Of a stretch of 64,000 nucleotides of DNA, positions 1 to 11,167 are shown piece after piece. Each line of letters begins with the position of its first letter. The first letter of the stretch is position 1. The stretch is taken from contig JABRWF010000008.1 of NCBI GenBank assembly GCA_018343915.1, positions 1,178,001 through 1,242,000 of the forward strand. Reading direction: 5' to 3'. The notes beneath the pieces are model-generated. The model had not been told where the DNA came from, did no database searches, and was given only the letters and a program-made list of their open reading frames with translations. The position numbers and the translations under genes are program-made. This stretch comes from Agroathelia rolfsii (Eukaryota; Basidiomycota; Agaricomycetes; Amylocorticiales; Amylocorticiaceae).

Positions 1-150
1 GTAGTTTGAAAATAGTGGCTAGTTTTGATTAATTTGATTTCTCAGCCACAACATGTATACTATCTTTCCTATTTGACACTCATTTAAGCACTGTATCAGC
101 TGTATTTCAGACATTCTTACTATCTCAAAGTCTTGTCTTTTTTGCTCGAC

Positions 151-3100
151 ATGTCTGTGGAACACAAAAGACACAAGATCCCAAACCCCCTTAGCATTAT
201 CTTGCTCAGACGGACCAGGTCGGAATCTGTAGCGCCTCACCACAGTGTCAGTGAGCCGAAGGATCCTTTCAAAAAAACAAGGAAAGCACGACCTGGAACA
301 GCATCTGCATTCTCGCATCTGCATGATGGATTTAACGAGGCAGGAAAACAGCTAGCAGAGCAGCACCCACTACCATTTTCAGAAATATTGCAGATGCTGC
401 TTCCGCCAAAGATGGTCACTGCCAAGTCATCCTCAGACCCACCTGTGATCATGGAAAAGCTCAAGAAGATCGGAAAGACGTCTTGGTTTGTCTTCAAGCA
501 CGTTCTCAAAGTAGTCCAGGCTGCGTCTATTCTGTGCCCCCAGCTGCAGAACGCACTTGAAGCATTGATTCTCGTCTTAGATCAGTTGGAAGTGAGTGCT
601 ATCTTGTGATTATAAATTCACTATGACCTCAAATCCGGACAGATCATGAAAGACGCCCGAGATGGCTTTTTCGAGGTTTCCTCAAAGTTATCAGCACTCC
701 AGTTCATTCTTTTCCGCCATCGTTTTTCACCAGATGAGCAAGCCCAGGAACGACTGACAAGTTTTGCGGAGTAAGTGCTATGACATCAATGAGATATATT
801 CTGAGTCTTTTGACACTCATTTTGAAGGTGGGCACGCTCTGTGAGAGTCTATATCGAAAATAATACAAAACAAAATGAGATGGTCAGGTTCTTTACTGCC
901 AGCGACAATCATGATGCTGCCGTGAAGCTTTTGCAATCACTTGGATCAGTTATTGACTTCTTCATGGTAAGCACACCTGATTCAACCTGGAGACAAACGC
1001 AAGGCTGATGCCCTCATAGCTCGATGTAACTCTGAATATTGAGGACCAGATGAAAAGACTACAAATGGTAGAGTGTTGTTTTATTACGTGTACCTCGACA
1101 AATAAATTGAAGTTTTGTGTTGCAGAAAGTAGAAGATATTGGTATGTATTCTGCGTAATGAACGAAAGAGACATCGCTAATATTTTATATACAGACGACC
1201 ATCTCCAGCTCAAGGAGCTCAATCACGTTGTCCAGGCTGGCTGGATCGCTCAGAAGGACGACAAATGCTTGACAGGAACTCGTTGCATCGTCATGTCTGA
1301 TCTTATGGACTGGTGTCGGGACCCTAACCAACCCCGCGTCTTTTGGCTATCCGGTATGGCTGGGACGGGGAAATCGGCAATTGCGCGGACGCTCTGCGAC
1401 AAGCTGAGCAGCGCCCGTCTGCTTGGTGGAAGCTTCTTCTGCTCGAGGCGAGGATCTGCTGAGCAGCGGGACATCACTCGTGTGATACCTACCTTGACGC
1501 GACACTTGGCACGACTGGATGGCGAATATAGGAAGAATGTGGCTGAACGTCTAAGACGTGACTCAGACATCTCTAATGCCACAATCGACAAGCAACTGGA
1601 AGAATTACTGATCAAGTCATGTTCTGAATCATTGCGTGCGCTCTCTACACCCCTGATCCTTGTCATCGATGCTCTTGATGAAGGAGCCGAAGCGGATGAT
1701 ACAGCCCGACTGCTTGAGGCAATTTTGAGCAAAGCGGAGATGATGCCATTCCGGTTCTTTCTCACGAGCCGACCAGAGAGCCATATCCGCGAGAAATTCG
1801 TCAGTCCTGCCTCCCGTAAGCGCATTCAGACCCAGATTCTACGCCTGCACGACGTCGAAGGAACTATGGTCAAAGCCGATATTCACCTGTATGTGCAGCA
1901 TCGGTTGGTCAAGATCAAAGAGGAATCTAGCGTGCAACTTCCCAAGGAGTGGCCGACGGACGATCAGATCCAGAAACTTGCAGACCGCGCCGATAAACTG
2001 TTCATCTACGCATTCACGGCTTGCAACTACATCAAACGCGACCCCTTGGATAGATTGAATATCATCATCCAAACGACCGTTAACGACGAGCGACCGTTGA
2101 TGGAGCGACTGGACGATATGTACACCCTTATTCTCGACGAAGCAAAAAATCCCAAGACAGCTGGACCAGGGATCATATCCGATATTGAAAAATGCCTGAC
2201 TGCCCTCGTATATGTCCAAGAGACACTGTCCGTTATCGGGCTTGCAACATTGATGGAGACAGAGCCGAGACGAATCAGAACCGTCATGAATGACCTTCAT
2301 TCTTTGATTCTCGTACCAGAAACAAGCGACGATGGACCGGTGACGACACTCCACGCATCGTTAGGCGATTACCTTAATGACGAGCAGCGATCAAAACAAC
2401 ATGTCATCAATAAAGAAGCAGCAAACTGGATATTATTGCGTCGCTGTTTGCAGGTCCTCAGCCAAGAGCTCCACTTCAACATTTCGGAGTCGACGACCTC
2501 GTTTCTCACTAATGATCAGCAGCGGCTAAAGCTGCCTCATACTTTGGTCTATAGTGCCGCTAATTGGGCTCGACATATGACGGAGATCAGTCCATCGGAA
2601 GAGCTGTTGACAACGGTGATTACTTGGGTCAAGAGCACGCTGATACCAAAGTTTCTTTTCTGGATCGAAGTCATGAGTGTTGGTAAGAAGATGGGTGATG
2701 TACCAGGAATGCTATGGACATTGCAAAGATTCGTTGAGGTATGTCTTTTGAACTTGACGGTGTTAGAGACTAACATTCAATATCATTAATCTGGGTAGGA
2801 ACGGGCTGAACCAGACGTCATCAAATTCTTACATGATGCGTTTCTGTTTGTGCACATGTCGCGAGAGGCAATCCAGCGAAGTGCTCCGCATATCTACTTG
2901 TCTGCGCTTGCGTTCTGCCAGGAGGAATCGTGTATCAAGAAAGAATTCGAGCATGAATATGCCGGAATACCATTGGCATGTTGGAACGGGATGGAGCGAT
3001 CTAAGCTAATATTTTGTATAGGCAAGGTTGGAGGCGAAGAAGGCATGATTGATTTATTGCAGGGCCAGGTAATGTCGGTAGGGGGTGGGCAGGCTGGTAG

Positions 3101-4755
3101 TGCAAAAATAAATCCACCAGATATGCATACTGACTCGGTTTGGTCTGTTGCATTTTCGCCGGATGGCAAGTACATCGCCTCTGGCTCGCGTGACAAGACA
3201 GTATGTATGTGGGATGCTCAGACAGGCCAATTGACTATGAAACCATTCGAAGGACATACCAGTGATGTTTGGTCCGTTGGATTTTCGCCGGATGGCAAGC
3301 AAATCGTCTCTGGTTCGTCTGACAAGACAGTGCGTTTGTGGGATGTCCAAACGGGTCGATCGATAATAAAGCCATTCCGAGGACACACTAATCTTGTCCT
3401 CTCCGTTGGATTTTCGCCGGATGGCAAGTACATCGTCTCTGGCTCGCATGACAAAACAGTGCGTGTTTGGGATGTCAAGACGGGCCAACGGACGATAAAG
3501 CCACTCGAAGGACATACCCATTGTGTTTGGTCCGTTGGATTTTCGCCGGATGGCAAGTACATAGTCTCTGGCTCGTCTAACAAAACAGTGCGTGTGTGGG
3601 ATGCCCAAACGGGTCAACCAATGATGAACCCATTCCAAGGACACACCAGTCATGTTTACTCCGTTGGATTTTCGCCGGATGGCAAGTACATTGTCTCTGG
3701 CTCGATAGACAATACAGTGCGTGTATGGAATACGCAGACGGGTCAACCGGCGATGAAGCCACTTCAAGGTCACACTAGTTATGTTAATTCCGTTGGATTT
3801 TCGTCGGATGGAAAGTATATCGTTTCTGGCTCTTCTGACAAAACAGTACGTGTGTGGAATGCCCAAACGGGCCAACCGGCGATGAAACCATTCCAAGGAC
3901 ACACAGATTCTGTTCGATCCGTTGGATTTTCGCCGGATGGCAACTACATTGTCTCTAGCTCATATGACAAAACAGTGCGTGTGTGGAATGCCCAGGCGTG
4001 TCAGGTTCAACCAATTATGAAGCCATTTCAAGGATACACTAATTCAGTTCAATCCGTTGAATTTTCCCCGGATGGCACGTACATCGTCTCTGGCTCGTTT
4101 GATAATACACTATGTGCATGGGATTCCCAGACTCCTTACAGTAAGTTCATATCAATAATTGTCCAACCAAAAAATACTAACACGTCCTTCTAGAAGAGGC
4201 GCCTGATACCACCCAAGCTATTCCCACTTTGCCTCCTTGTGATGACCCTATACATCATACCGTTTCCACCGTTCCAGTCGACTCAACGCCTGCTTCGCCT
4301 GCTGTGATAGGTAGTCTTTCCTTTTCCCCTTATACACATCACGGCTTCCCACTTTCCAATGATATCTTCCCCCTGCCAATAACCGATCCTACCGGTGATC
4401 TGCGAGACATCTTCACCGTCTATCCTAAGAACTCCGGATGGATTCTTGGTCCCAACGATGAACTATTTCTCTGGGTTCCAGCTGACGTTCGTTTTTCTAT
4501 ATGGCTTCCCTGGACTACTGGACCTCCGTCTAAGGGCAAGATATATCTCGACCTTTCGGGATACTCATGTGGACCTCGCTGGGTGAACTACCGACGCCCC
4601 TTGATTCAGAAGGGGATGAGTTCACCCGTGATAAATGTCGCTCATATTGAAGGTATGCGGAACCGTAATTGACTCTCTCATGTCTCATTCTGAACGAATT
4701 CGTAGATTACGCCGCTGTGCTGGATGATGATGTAGTCACGACACACTCGCCCTAA
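151..4755 (+). CDS. NACHT-WD40 STAND/NLR-like protein, copy A
   Basis: Nine exons give one continuous frame: 151-591, 643-770, 828-966, 1020-1067, 1126-1141, 1195-2738, 2799-4140, 4194-4652 and 4706-4755, about 1388 residues. An N-terminal helical region covers about residues 1-257. The NACHT ATPase follows, with P-loop GMAGTGKS near 311, Walker B LILVIDALDE near 411 and sensor FLTSRPE near 447. Eight WD40 repeats of 43 residues fill about 880-1218. The C-terminal domain carries WILGPNDELFLWVP, a tail I associate with Agaricomycete WD40 proteins. Fungal proteins of this architecture (the HET-E/NWD class is the known example) sense ligands through the repeats and oligomerise through NACHT. The N-terminal effector type is unclear; a HeLo/MLKL-like or Goodbye-like helical bundle is possible. 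Exon 5 is only 16 nt. The start ATG at 151 is supported by copy B. The stop lies 10 codons before that of copy B. Confidence 0.88.
3122..4135 (+). repeat. Eight near-identical 129-bp WD40 repeats, NLR copy A
   Basis: The units run with a 129-bp period and the consensus HTxxVxSVGFSPDGK, then xIVSGSxDxTVRxW. Framework residues and most codons are the same in each unit. Differences cluster in the two residues after HT, the residue before S of SVGF, the residues after SGS, and the stretch after QTG. Repeat 7 has a 2-residue insertion in its last segment. Confidence 0.85.
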
Positions 4756-5114
4756 TCCACAATAGGTTCGTCTGCAGCTTAACAATGAATTAACGGGTTC
4801 TTACATTCCTCTAAATGGGGGTGCCATATATTTTTGTGTTTTCGATACTACATTACGATGCATATACATTGGAGCATTAAATTATATTGTTGTATTATAC
4901 CTATAACTCGATAAATGTCTTTGAACTCATGAAATGCCTTCGTCCGTCTCTCGCCATCATTGAAATGTTCTAAAATGATAAATGAGCTCTTGTACCAATC
5001 AGTAGTAATAGGGCATATAAGTCTTTCGAATGGTATTAAGCTCACAACGAGCCCTGTAGCCAGTCATCAATGCGTGCGCAACATGAAAAAAATAGAGGAA
5101 AGAAAGGAAAATGC
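4756..5114. other. Convergent intergenic spacer
   Basis: About 360 bp lie between the 3' ends of the NLR (+) and the kinase-like gene (-). The stretch is AT-rich and presumably holds both 3' ends. I see no gene in it. Confidence 0.6.
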
Positions 5115-6388
5115 TTACGGCATATTGCCTTTCGGTATCTTCCTTAGTGCTCGGTCCAAGGTATGCAGGATACCATGATGAAGATTAGTTGCATCAGCTT
5201 CCGACAGAGCATGCTGCTGAATGAACAAGAGCTCCTTCAAAAGGCTCTCGAGTGCCAGATTCCAGCCGATCGTCATCCAAGCCCACGGTTCCGGCGTCTT
5301 TGTGTCACTCATGCTCTGTATTTCCCACCGCAGCGCCAAGTTCCTGAGGACGGGGGGCAAACAAAAAGAGTGAAGCAATACTTCGTGCTTGGGATCGGGG
5401 GACCATAGTCTTTCGTAGTCAATCATGAATAGTTCATCAAAAGTTTCCTGAAAAGAGCGGTTATACATCAGCTCAGCGCAACGCCAGCGCGATTTCTCGC
5501 CCGTAGTCGTGAGTGCCCAGACGAGAGTCCAGAAGAATGACTCCATTTCGTAGACCAGGAGAGGTGTTTCATCTTTGGAAGTCTGCTTATTTTTTTTCGT
5601 TAGCTTGGGCTTCATCTTGTCTTCGTGCAGCTCTTCTCCTTCATAAGATTCTTTCTCGCTTTCGGATGCAGACCCGCAGGTATCGCTCGCCTCTTCAGGC
5701 GTACTATCCCTGAGTTCTGATGTCACGATTTCTTCCATCAACCCGGGGGACAAGAACGGAACCGAGAACTGTGGTGCATTAAAGGATAAATAGTGATATT
5801 AGGCGGAGTCTAAGTTACAAATACGAACCGGCGTATGATCGAACTTGATGTTCAGATGCTCTCCAAGGCCTCTCGGAGTTACGATATGTGTATTCTCAAC
5901 GTCTACGAAGAGAAAGTCGCCTGCCTTGGATGAAAGAATGTTCAGTGGGCTGACAATGCAGGTGAAGCCACCTGCTTCGTGCAATTGCCGATGTACTGCG
6001 TGGACGAGAACGAGGGCCACGATGAGTTATTATTATATGGACTGGCGGAGTGCAGTGGCATACCTTCGATGCTGCTCCTGACGGCACGAACGACCTCGTG
6101 CTTGGTGCCTCGAGTTCCTAGGGGGTATAACTTGGCATTCGATTCTCTTTTCACGTGAACATGGATGTATGCGGCTGAGATTGACGCTATGCGTGCAGAA
6201 TAAGATGATTCGGTTAGGATATCATCATATGCCTCCGAAGAGTCAATTTTGTCTTTGCTCTGCGTATTAATCAAGCGCGGCTTGCTTCGAGGATTAGAAC
6301 GATGGCGGATGATGCAATTACGAGGCACTTTGAACGCGTCAATAAGCGGCACACTGCCGTTTGCGGCGTTCATGGAATCGGTGAGCAT
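5115..6388 (-). pseudogene. FunK1-like protein kinase C-lobe, degenerate, copy A
   Basis: The minus-strand exons read like the C-lobe of the fungal FunK1 kinase family. In order there is a segment with EVVRAVRSSIEG, then SPLNIL at the place of the catalytic loop, FVDVEN at the place of the metal-binding loop, FSVPFLSPGLMEE at the place of the usual TGTxPFM motif, and EMESFFWTLVWAL in the late helix. The loop that should read HRDISPxNIL reads TCIVSPLNIL, so the catalytic Asp is gone. No N-lobe is visible. The intron from 6063 (GTATGC donor) has no AG acceptor in the needed phase; the one nearby AG leads into TAATAATAA. The intron between the last two exons is clean (GTTCGT to CACAG). The gene is probably a pseudogene or dead pseudokinase. 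A different product from unusual splicing remains possible. Confidence 0.5.
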
Positions 6389-7993
6389 AGTCAAGTTGCA
6401 ATTCAAACAATTCGGGGACGGCGAAACGCGTTTTGCTGTCAAAGACACGCCAAAAATGGTGATACTAAAAGGATGACGATGTAGCGGGCCTAGTGCTATC
6501 AAGATCAAGAGGACTCGAGGATATTATCTGTCTACAAATATAAGATCTAGGCTGACTGAGATATGAAAGAAATCCAAACAGGGTGTAGTGGAGCGCGACG
6601 GGTCAATAGGTATAGTACAGAGTTAAGTGTTGCGTCTCACAGTGTGTGTGTATAAAATGGCATTCAATGTGGCCCAACAGCCATCTCTTTCCAAGTCCGA
6701 CTCTTTGTTAGAAAATAGGTCCGATTGCAGTACCTAGTATACCGGGGCTGGGACATTTTCTAAGGTCACATCCATCCTGACACCACGCATGCGTACTTAT
6801 TCTTCGTGCGCATTGGATGGCGCGACATGCCACTGCTATGCGTACTGCTAGTACCCGACTCGAATACCTACTTCCGGTCTTTCGAGCTCTTGCAAGATAT
6901 TTAGAGCATCCCCCGTTTCCATAGCATATAGGATTCATTTAGGAAAGATATGGTCCCTTACAATCCTTACATATAATGTGAATTTCGCTCATGTATTTCC
7001 CAGCTGCGCAACGTGATCCTCGTCGAGTCCGAGTCGTAAAATGAGAATTTGAGAAAGCCTAGCGAAGTTCCGTATCCGACATTTTAATATCGTTCCAAGA
7101 GGGATCGCTATGAGAGGTTCATTAAAATGATTCCTTCGCAGCCTGTATTCGGATAAGCGTTTGCAGAAGCGGGTAATGGATAGCTCAAGTTGCTAACGTG
7201 AAGAGAACCAGAATGCATCGAATGCGGCCATGGCCCACTCACCTGCGGCCCGCGCTCCGGCTCCGGGGCCAGACTTAGCCGGTCATCGCATGTGCATCAC
7301 AGTCGGACCCTAGCGTGCTCCTCAGCGGCCCTCGATTTGCCGCACGTTTTCTTAATGCCCATTGCCCAGTCTTCATCGACTTTCATCTGTTCCTAATGTG
7401 ATCACTCCACCACGCGCGCGATATAGGCTTGGGCACAAGCAAGACAATATCCCAACGTGGCTACACAGGTCTTAAGAAATTAACCATTCTTCTCTTGGTT
7501 TTCGACAATTAAAAACTCGACAATCCCAACAACAGATTCTATGGTAACCTTCCGAATAAATTTCCGCACAATAACGAATCTTTGTTGCCCTTATAATAGT
7601 ATTGCTCGGAATACTATGCATCTAGCGACTTGACTACTGTACATATCTCCGCTGTCCCTCCATCTCATATCGCCTCGTGGCCGTCGCATGTCCTCGGCCA
7701 TGCAAACATCCTCCGCAATGATCGTGATAGAGCACGGATGACTCTGACTATGAACAGCCCTTCTACTCGTGGATCCAGCACACCTGATGGGGGTGCTCCG
7801 TGTTCTCCTGTCTTCCGCATAAAAAGACATGCATGTCCTGTTCCTCGATCAACCTTTCCAGACTGCTCACCCCTCAATCACTCACCACCTCGATCATCTA
7901 TCGTTGCCTGCAACGATAACATATATTTTATCTCCATCTGCTCTTTTGCTTCTGCCTATATCCTCTGTGATACACGATCTATAATTCGCCAAG
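6389..7993. other. Intergenic, divergent promoter region
   Basis: The stretch lies between the kinase-like gene (-) and the DUF7587-like gene (+). No convincing gene is visible. Positions about 7018-7180 recur near 11.69-11.84 kb, and positions about 7140-7245 recur near 18.96-19.06 kb. A CT-rich leader precedes the ATG at 7994. Confidence 0.5.
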
Positions 7994-9801
7994 ATGTCCT
8001 TCCACGAAGAGGCCCCTCACGAGTTTTTCTCCTCAAGGCACTTGCAAAGCAGAGCTTTGCCTCAATACGGGTTTGGCGCCGACTTCACATTCGAGTCGCT
8101 TGTCCAAGATAACCCTTTCCTGTTCCGCGTCCACACCCCAAAGTCATTTCCACACACAAACACCGGCACTCGCCCAGCCGCATCACAGCGGGCGTCCACA
8201 TCCACCGATCTCTCGCTTTCGTTCCTCGCACAGCGCTTTGAATCCTTCGAGGATCAAGAGGCCGATGTTGCCAGCCGCCGCTCTTCATTTGCATCCGCAC
8301 GATCGACAAGTGACTACGCCGATGTTGTCCGCCATCTAGACTGGACGACGAGGCATGAGAGCCCGTTCATCTCGACTTCGTTCAGCTTTGCATGGGCGGT
8401 ATGGGAGGCTGCTAAACGGTACCGCGTAGGAATGAAGCATGATGTACACATTGCGGTCATTGATGGGCGTGCGCTCGCTGATCGGGCAGTAACGGCCCTG
8501 GAATTGCTTAGGAAAAGCGATCCGAAAGAGTGAGTCTGATCTTGTCCAACACTTGTGAATTCCGATGCTAATGCGATAACGTCATTAATATCTGCAGTCG
8601 TCACAAGGACTATTGGAAATGGTACAACTTCGCCCAGGAATCTCAGGACGTCCTGGTGCACGGATCTATCCCCTCTTCGGCAATCTACACATCCATCCCT
8701 CTCATGGACATCCTAAACCTCCTCCCCTCATGCTATCTCTCCGATGACGACAACGACAGCGAGAGCCAGCCCTCGGACGACCTCTCTTCGTCCTACTTTC
8801 TCATCAAACCACACACTGCGACCATCTTCGACAAGCTCGCATGGACGTACAGTTCGCGCAAGCCGAGCTTCCGTCACTTCTGCCAACTCATCACGGAAAG
8901 CTTCCTCCGGCACTCGCACGAGCAGAAGCTGCTTGCTGCCACGGAGGGCGCCGTCGCGCTCGCGCTTGCGTTCCTCCGGCCGTGGTTCGAGAGCACGATT
9001 ATGGATGATCCCGGGCTCGCCGTATCGGAGCTGACGGAGCTGTCCTACACGGTCTCGCAGTGGCCCGCGCAGTGGTGGGTGCGCGATCATGCAAACGAGG
9101 TGCGCACGCTCATCCGCGCGCTCGTGCTCCAGGCCGCCGAGGATGCGCGGGCGAGCAAGCAGGTCGACGGGCTGGACGGCAGCCCTAGTAAGCGTGGTGG
9201 TTCTTTCGATACTCGCAGGTTGCGTGAGATCATCGACGAGCTCGACAAGTTCACGCAGCGCCGGCCGAGTCGGACCTTGCACTCCAGGCGCGGCTCGCGT
9301 GCATCCGTGACGCCCCCAGAGTCCGTCACGGAGGTTGGCGATGAAGACGAGGAGGAAATCAAGAAGGAGAAGGAGGACACCAGCGTGCATGAGCAGAAGA
9401 AACGACAGCCGTTGCGCGAGCCGGTGTTCACGCCGCCTTCACCATCAGCATCATCGAGCTTCATGGGCGAGGACGCCGACCTCACTCTGGTGCACATCGA
9501 GCTGCCTACCGAGAAGACTGCAGCACTCGAGCTTGAGCCGGAAGAGCTGACTGCTATGCCGATCAACCCACCGCAGCTGCCGCTGCCGGAACCCCCGACG
9601 GTAGTGCCGTCCCGCGCTGAGACGCCTATACCGATGACCCCTAAGAAGCACAGCAAAGAACATCGCGATGACGATGAGCCCCCGCGAGACGGAAATGTGC
9701 AGTCGGTCGTCACCTGCGTGCTAACGGGACTCATCTTTGGCGCGTTTGTCACACTATGCCTTGTTAATTCGCAGCGCCGCGCGCTCATTCACTTGACGTG
9801 A
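7994..9801 (+). CDS. DUF7587-like protein with C-terminal membrane anchor, copy A
   Basis: Two exons, 7994-8529 and 8598-9801, join in phase across a GTGAGT/CAG intron of 68 bp and give 579 residues. The N-terminal 240 residues contain NPFLFRVHTPKS, HESPFISTSFSFAWAVWEA, VHIAVIDGRAL and VHGSIPSSAIY. The order of these motifs resembles the fungal DUF7587 family and, more loosely, the R...STS...IP layout of ADP-ribosyltransferase folds; that fold link is inference. A helical middle region follows, then a low-complexity acidic/basic and Pro-rich linker (about 390-530). A single hydrophobic helix, VTCVLTGLIFGAFVTLCLVN, ends the protein with a short basic tail, so it is probably tail-anchored. It sits beside the NLR in a duplicated block. 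GC content is visibly higher than in its neighbours. Confidence 0.75.
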
Positions 9802-10559
9802 ACTTGATTTTTTCTTTTCTTTTCTTTCGAAATTATTTGCTGCTCGATTATTATTGCAACAAAGTTAAAACGATGCAACTGTATATTTATGGACTAACTT
9901 ATGTACTATAGGGAGACATCAACTGTCCCGTCGCCTGCAATACAGCAGCAGAAGCAGCGAACGTGGTAGCATGGTTTGGAGTTTGTAGGATTAGACTTGT
10001 GTGTTTTTAGACGACCTTTTTACATTGATGTTTACGGACTTTTTCACGACTTGTATTATGATCACGATAATGACGCTTTTGTATGATTTGACGATTTAAT
10101 GAATAACAATTACCCAGCTCTATTCAGAAAGACGTTGTCGGATTGTTTCTCTCAAACTAAATTTCGAAAACAGATAAATGGGTGGCAGCCATAATTTTGT
10201 GCCACATGTGACTTAAATAGCGCTTCTTTTTTTGGCCCTGGCTCACGTGTTGGCTATTTTATTTTATTATTATTATTATTATTTTAATACGTTTATATAC
10301 ATCATGTACTGTAGACAAACTACGGTGTGAGGAGCTGTGGTGACTGTTTGGAAGGTATGGGAAGTATGGCGTGTAGTAGCATAAGGGGAAGTTAGGAGGT
10401 TTGAAGCTGTATACTAAATGACCAGTCTGTTATGTTAATGAGTATCAATGGAGGGAGGGGGGTTTATGTAGCCAGAAAGGTAAAACATGATTGTTGGTTA
10501 TATAGAATAAAGGAATTATAGGCATGATGGTTGGGTAGGTAAGGGTTGTGTAGGATTGG
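9802..10559. other. Intergenic, duplicated 3' flank
   Basis: No gene is visible. Positions 9802 to about 10210 match about 20561-20985 downstream of the B copy. An ATT microsatellite lies at about 10256-10285. Confidence 0.55.
10256..10286. repeat. (ATT)n microsatellite
   Basis: A short run of ATT units is flanked by T-rich sequence. Confidence 0.8.
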
Positions 10560-11167
10560 GGGGTTTAACAAAGGCATTGGTGCATGACACGAATTTTGTG
10601 GGCGCTTCGAGGCCTTTGCGAGTGCCTAGGATGAGTGGGATAGAGAAGCCACTGGAGGCCCTCACTATATGGTGTCAATGACTGTCATAGAGAGAGCAGT
10701 CGGCAATAATGTGATCGCGCGTTTGGAAGGTGGAATTATCGCGTGGGCATAGTACTGACTCGGATGGAACAAAGCGCGCATAGTAGTCACCTCAAGCCGT
10801 GGCCCAGAATGGTTTGAATAATTCGAGTATGAACATCCCGACGACCGCTAAAGTTTCGGTGGAATGGGGCAAGTTTAGTGGAGGGTGGAGAGTGGAGAGC
10901 CACCGCGGCTAGGTTGGTATGTGATTGGGCAGCCCATTCATCGCGCCATTCTTCAAGTGCAGAAGTTTTAGCCTTCTCACGAGCCCATGATATCGATGTG
11001 TGAAATATAGGGTTCGCCTGATTTCTTGTAGCTTCCTTCACGTGTTGGCTAGGCCCAGGCGACAACGCGGATGGGGTGAAAGCACGTAGCGCTTTCCGAG
11101 CCTGGCTGGGTAGCGCCTGTGGAGATTGAGGCAAGCAGTGGTTTTTGGGACCGCCTCGCTGTCTCAT
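10560..11167 (-). mobile_element. Decayed LINE-type retrotransposon ORF 3' end (RNase H / RT zinc-binding part)
   Basis: Read on the minus strand, 11167 to 10787 gives a Trp/Arg-rich segment (ALEEWRDEWAAQ) followed by GRRDVHTRIIQTILGHG. After a frame change near 10790 the reading continues GDYYARFVPSESVLCP, then FQTRDHIIADCSLYDS, and later ILGTRKGLEAPTKF. The series GHG, GDYY.RF, C, H and C, followed by ILGTxxGLEA, is the typical C-terminal end of fungal non-LTR polyproteins after the RNase H domain. At least one frameshift and one in-frame stop (in LYDSH*) show it is dead. No reverse transcriptase domain is left in the window. Confidence 0.7.

Larger units (their letters stand above)
1..10210 (+). 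repeat. Segmental duplication, block A
   Basis: The block matches about 12315-20985 in the same orientation and gene order. It probably begins before the window, as similarity is present from base 1. Exons are more alike than introns; the NACHT core and the DUF7587 exon 2 are most alike. Confidence 0.85.

Noticed and set aside
5942..6508. Upstream start (6508) for the kinase-like gene
   Set aside because: Only the part after 6388 keeps frame and likeness in copy B; the extra N-terminal part has stops there.
9087..9788. Minus-strand ORFs of 220-233 residues opposite the DUF7587-like exon
   Set aside because: GC-rich coding sequence often leaves the opposite strand open. The sense frame has splice support and a membrane helix.
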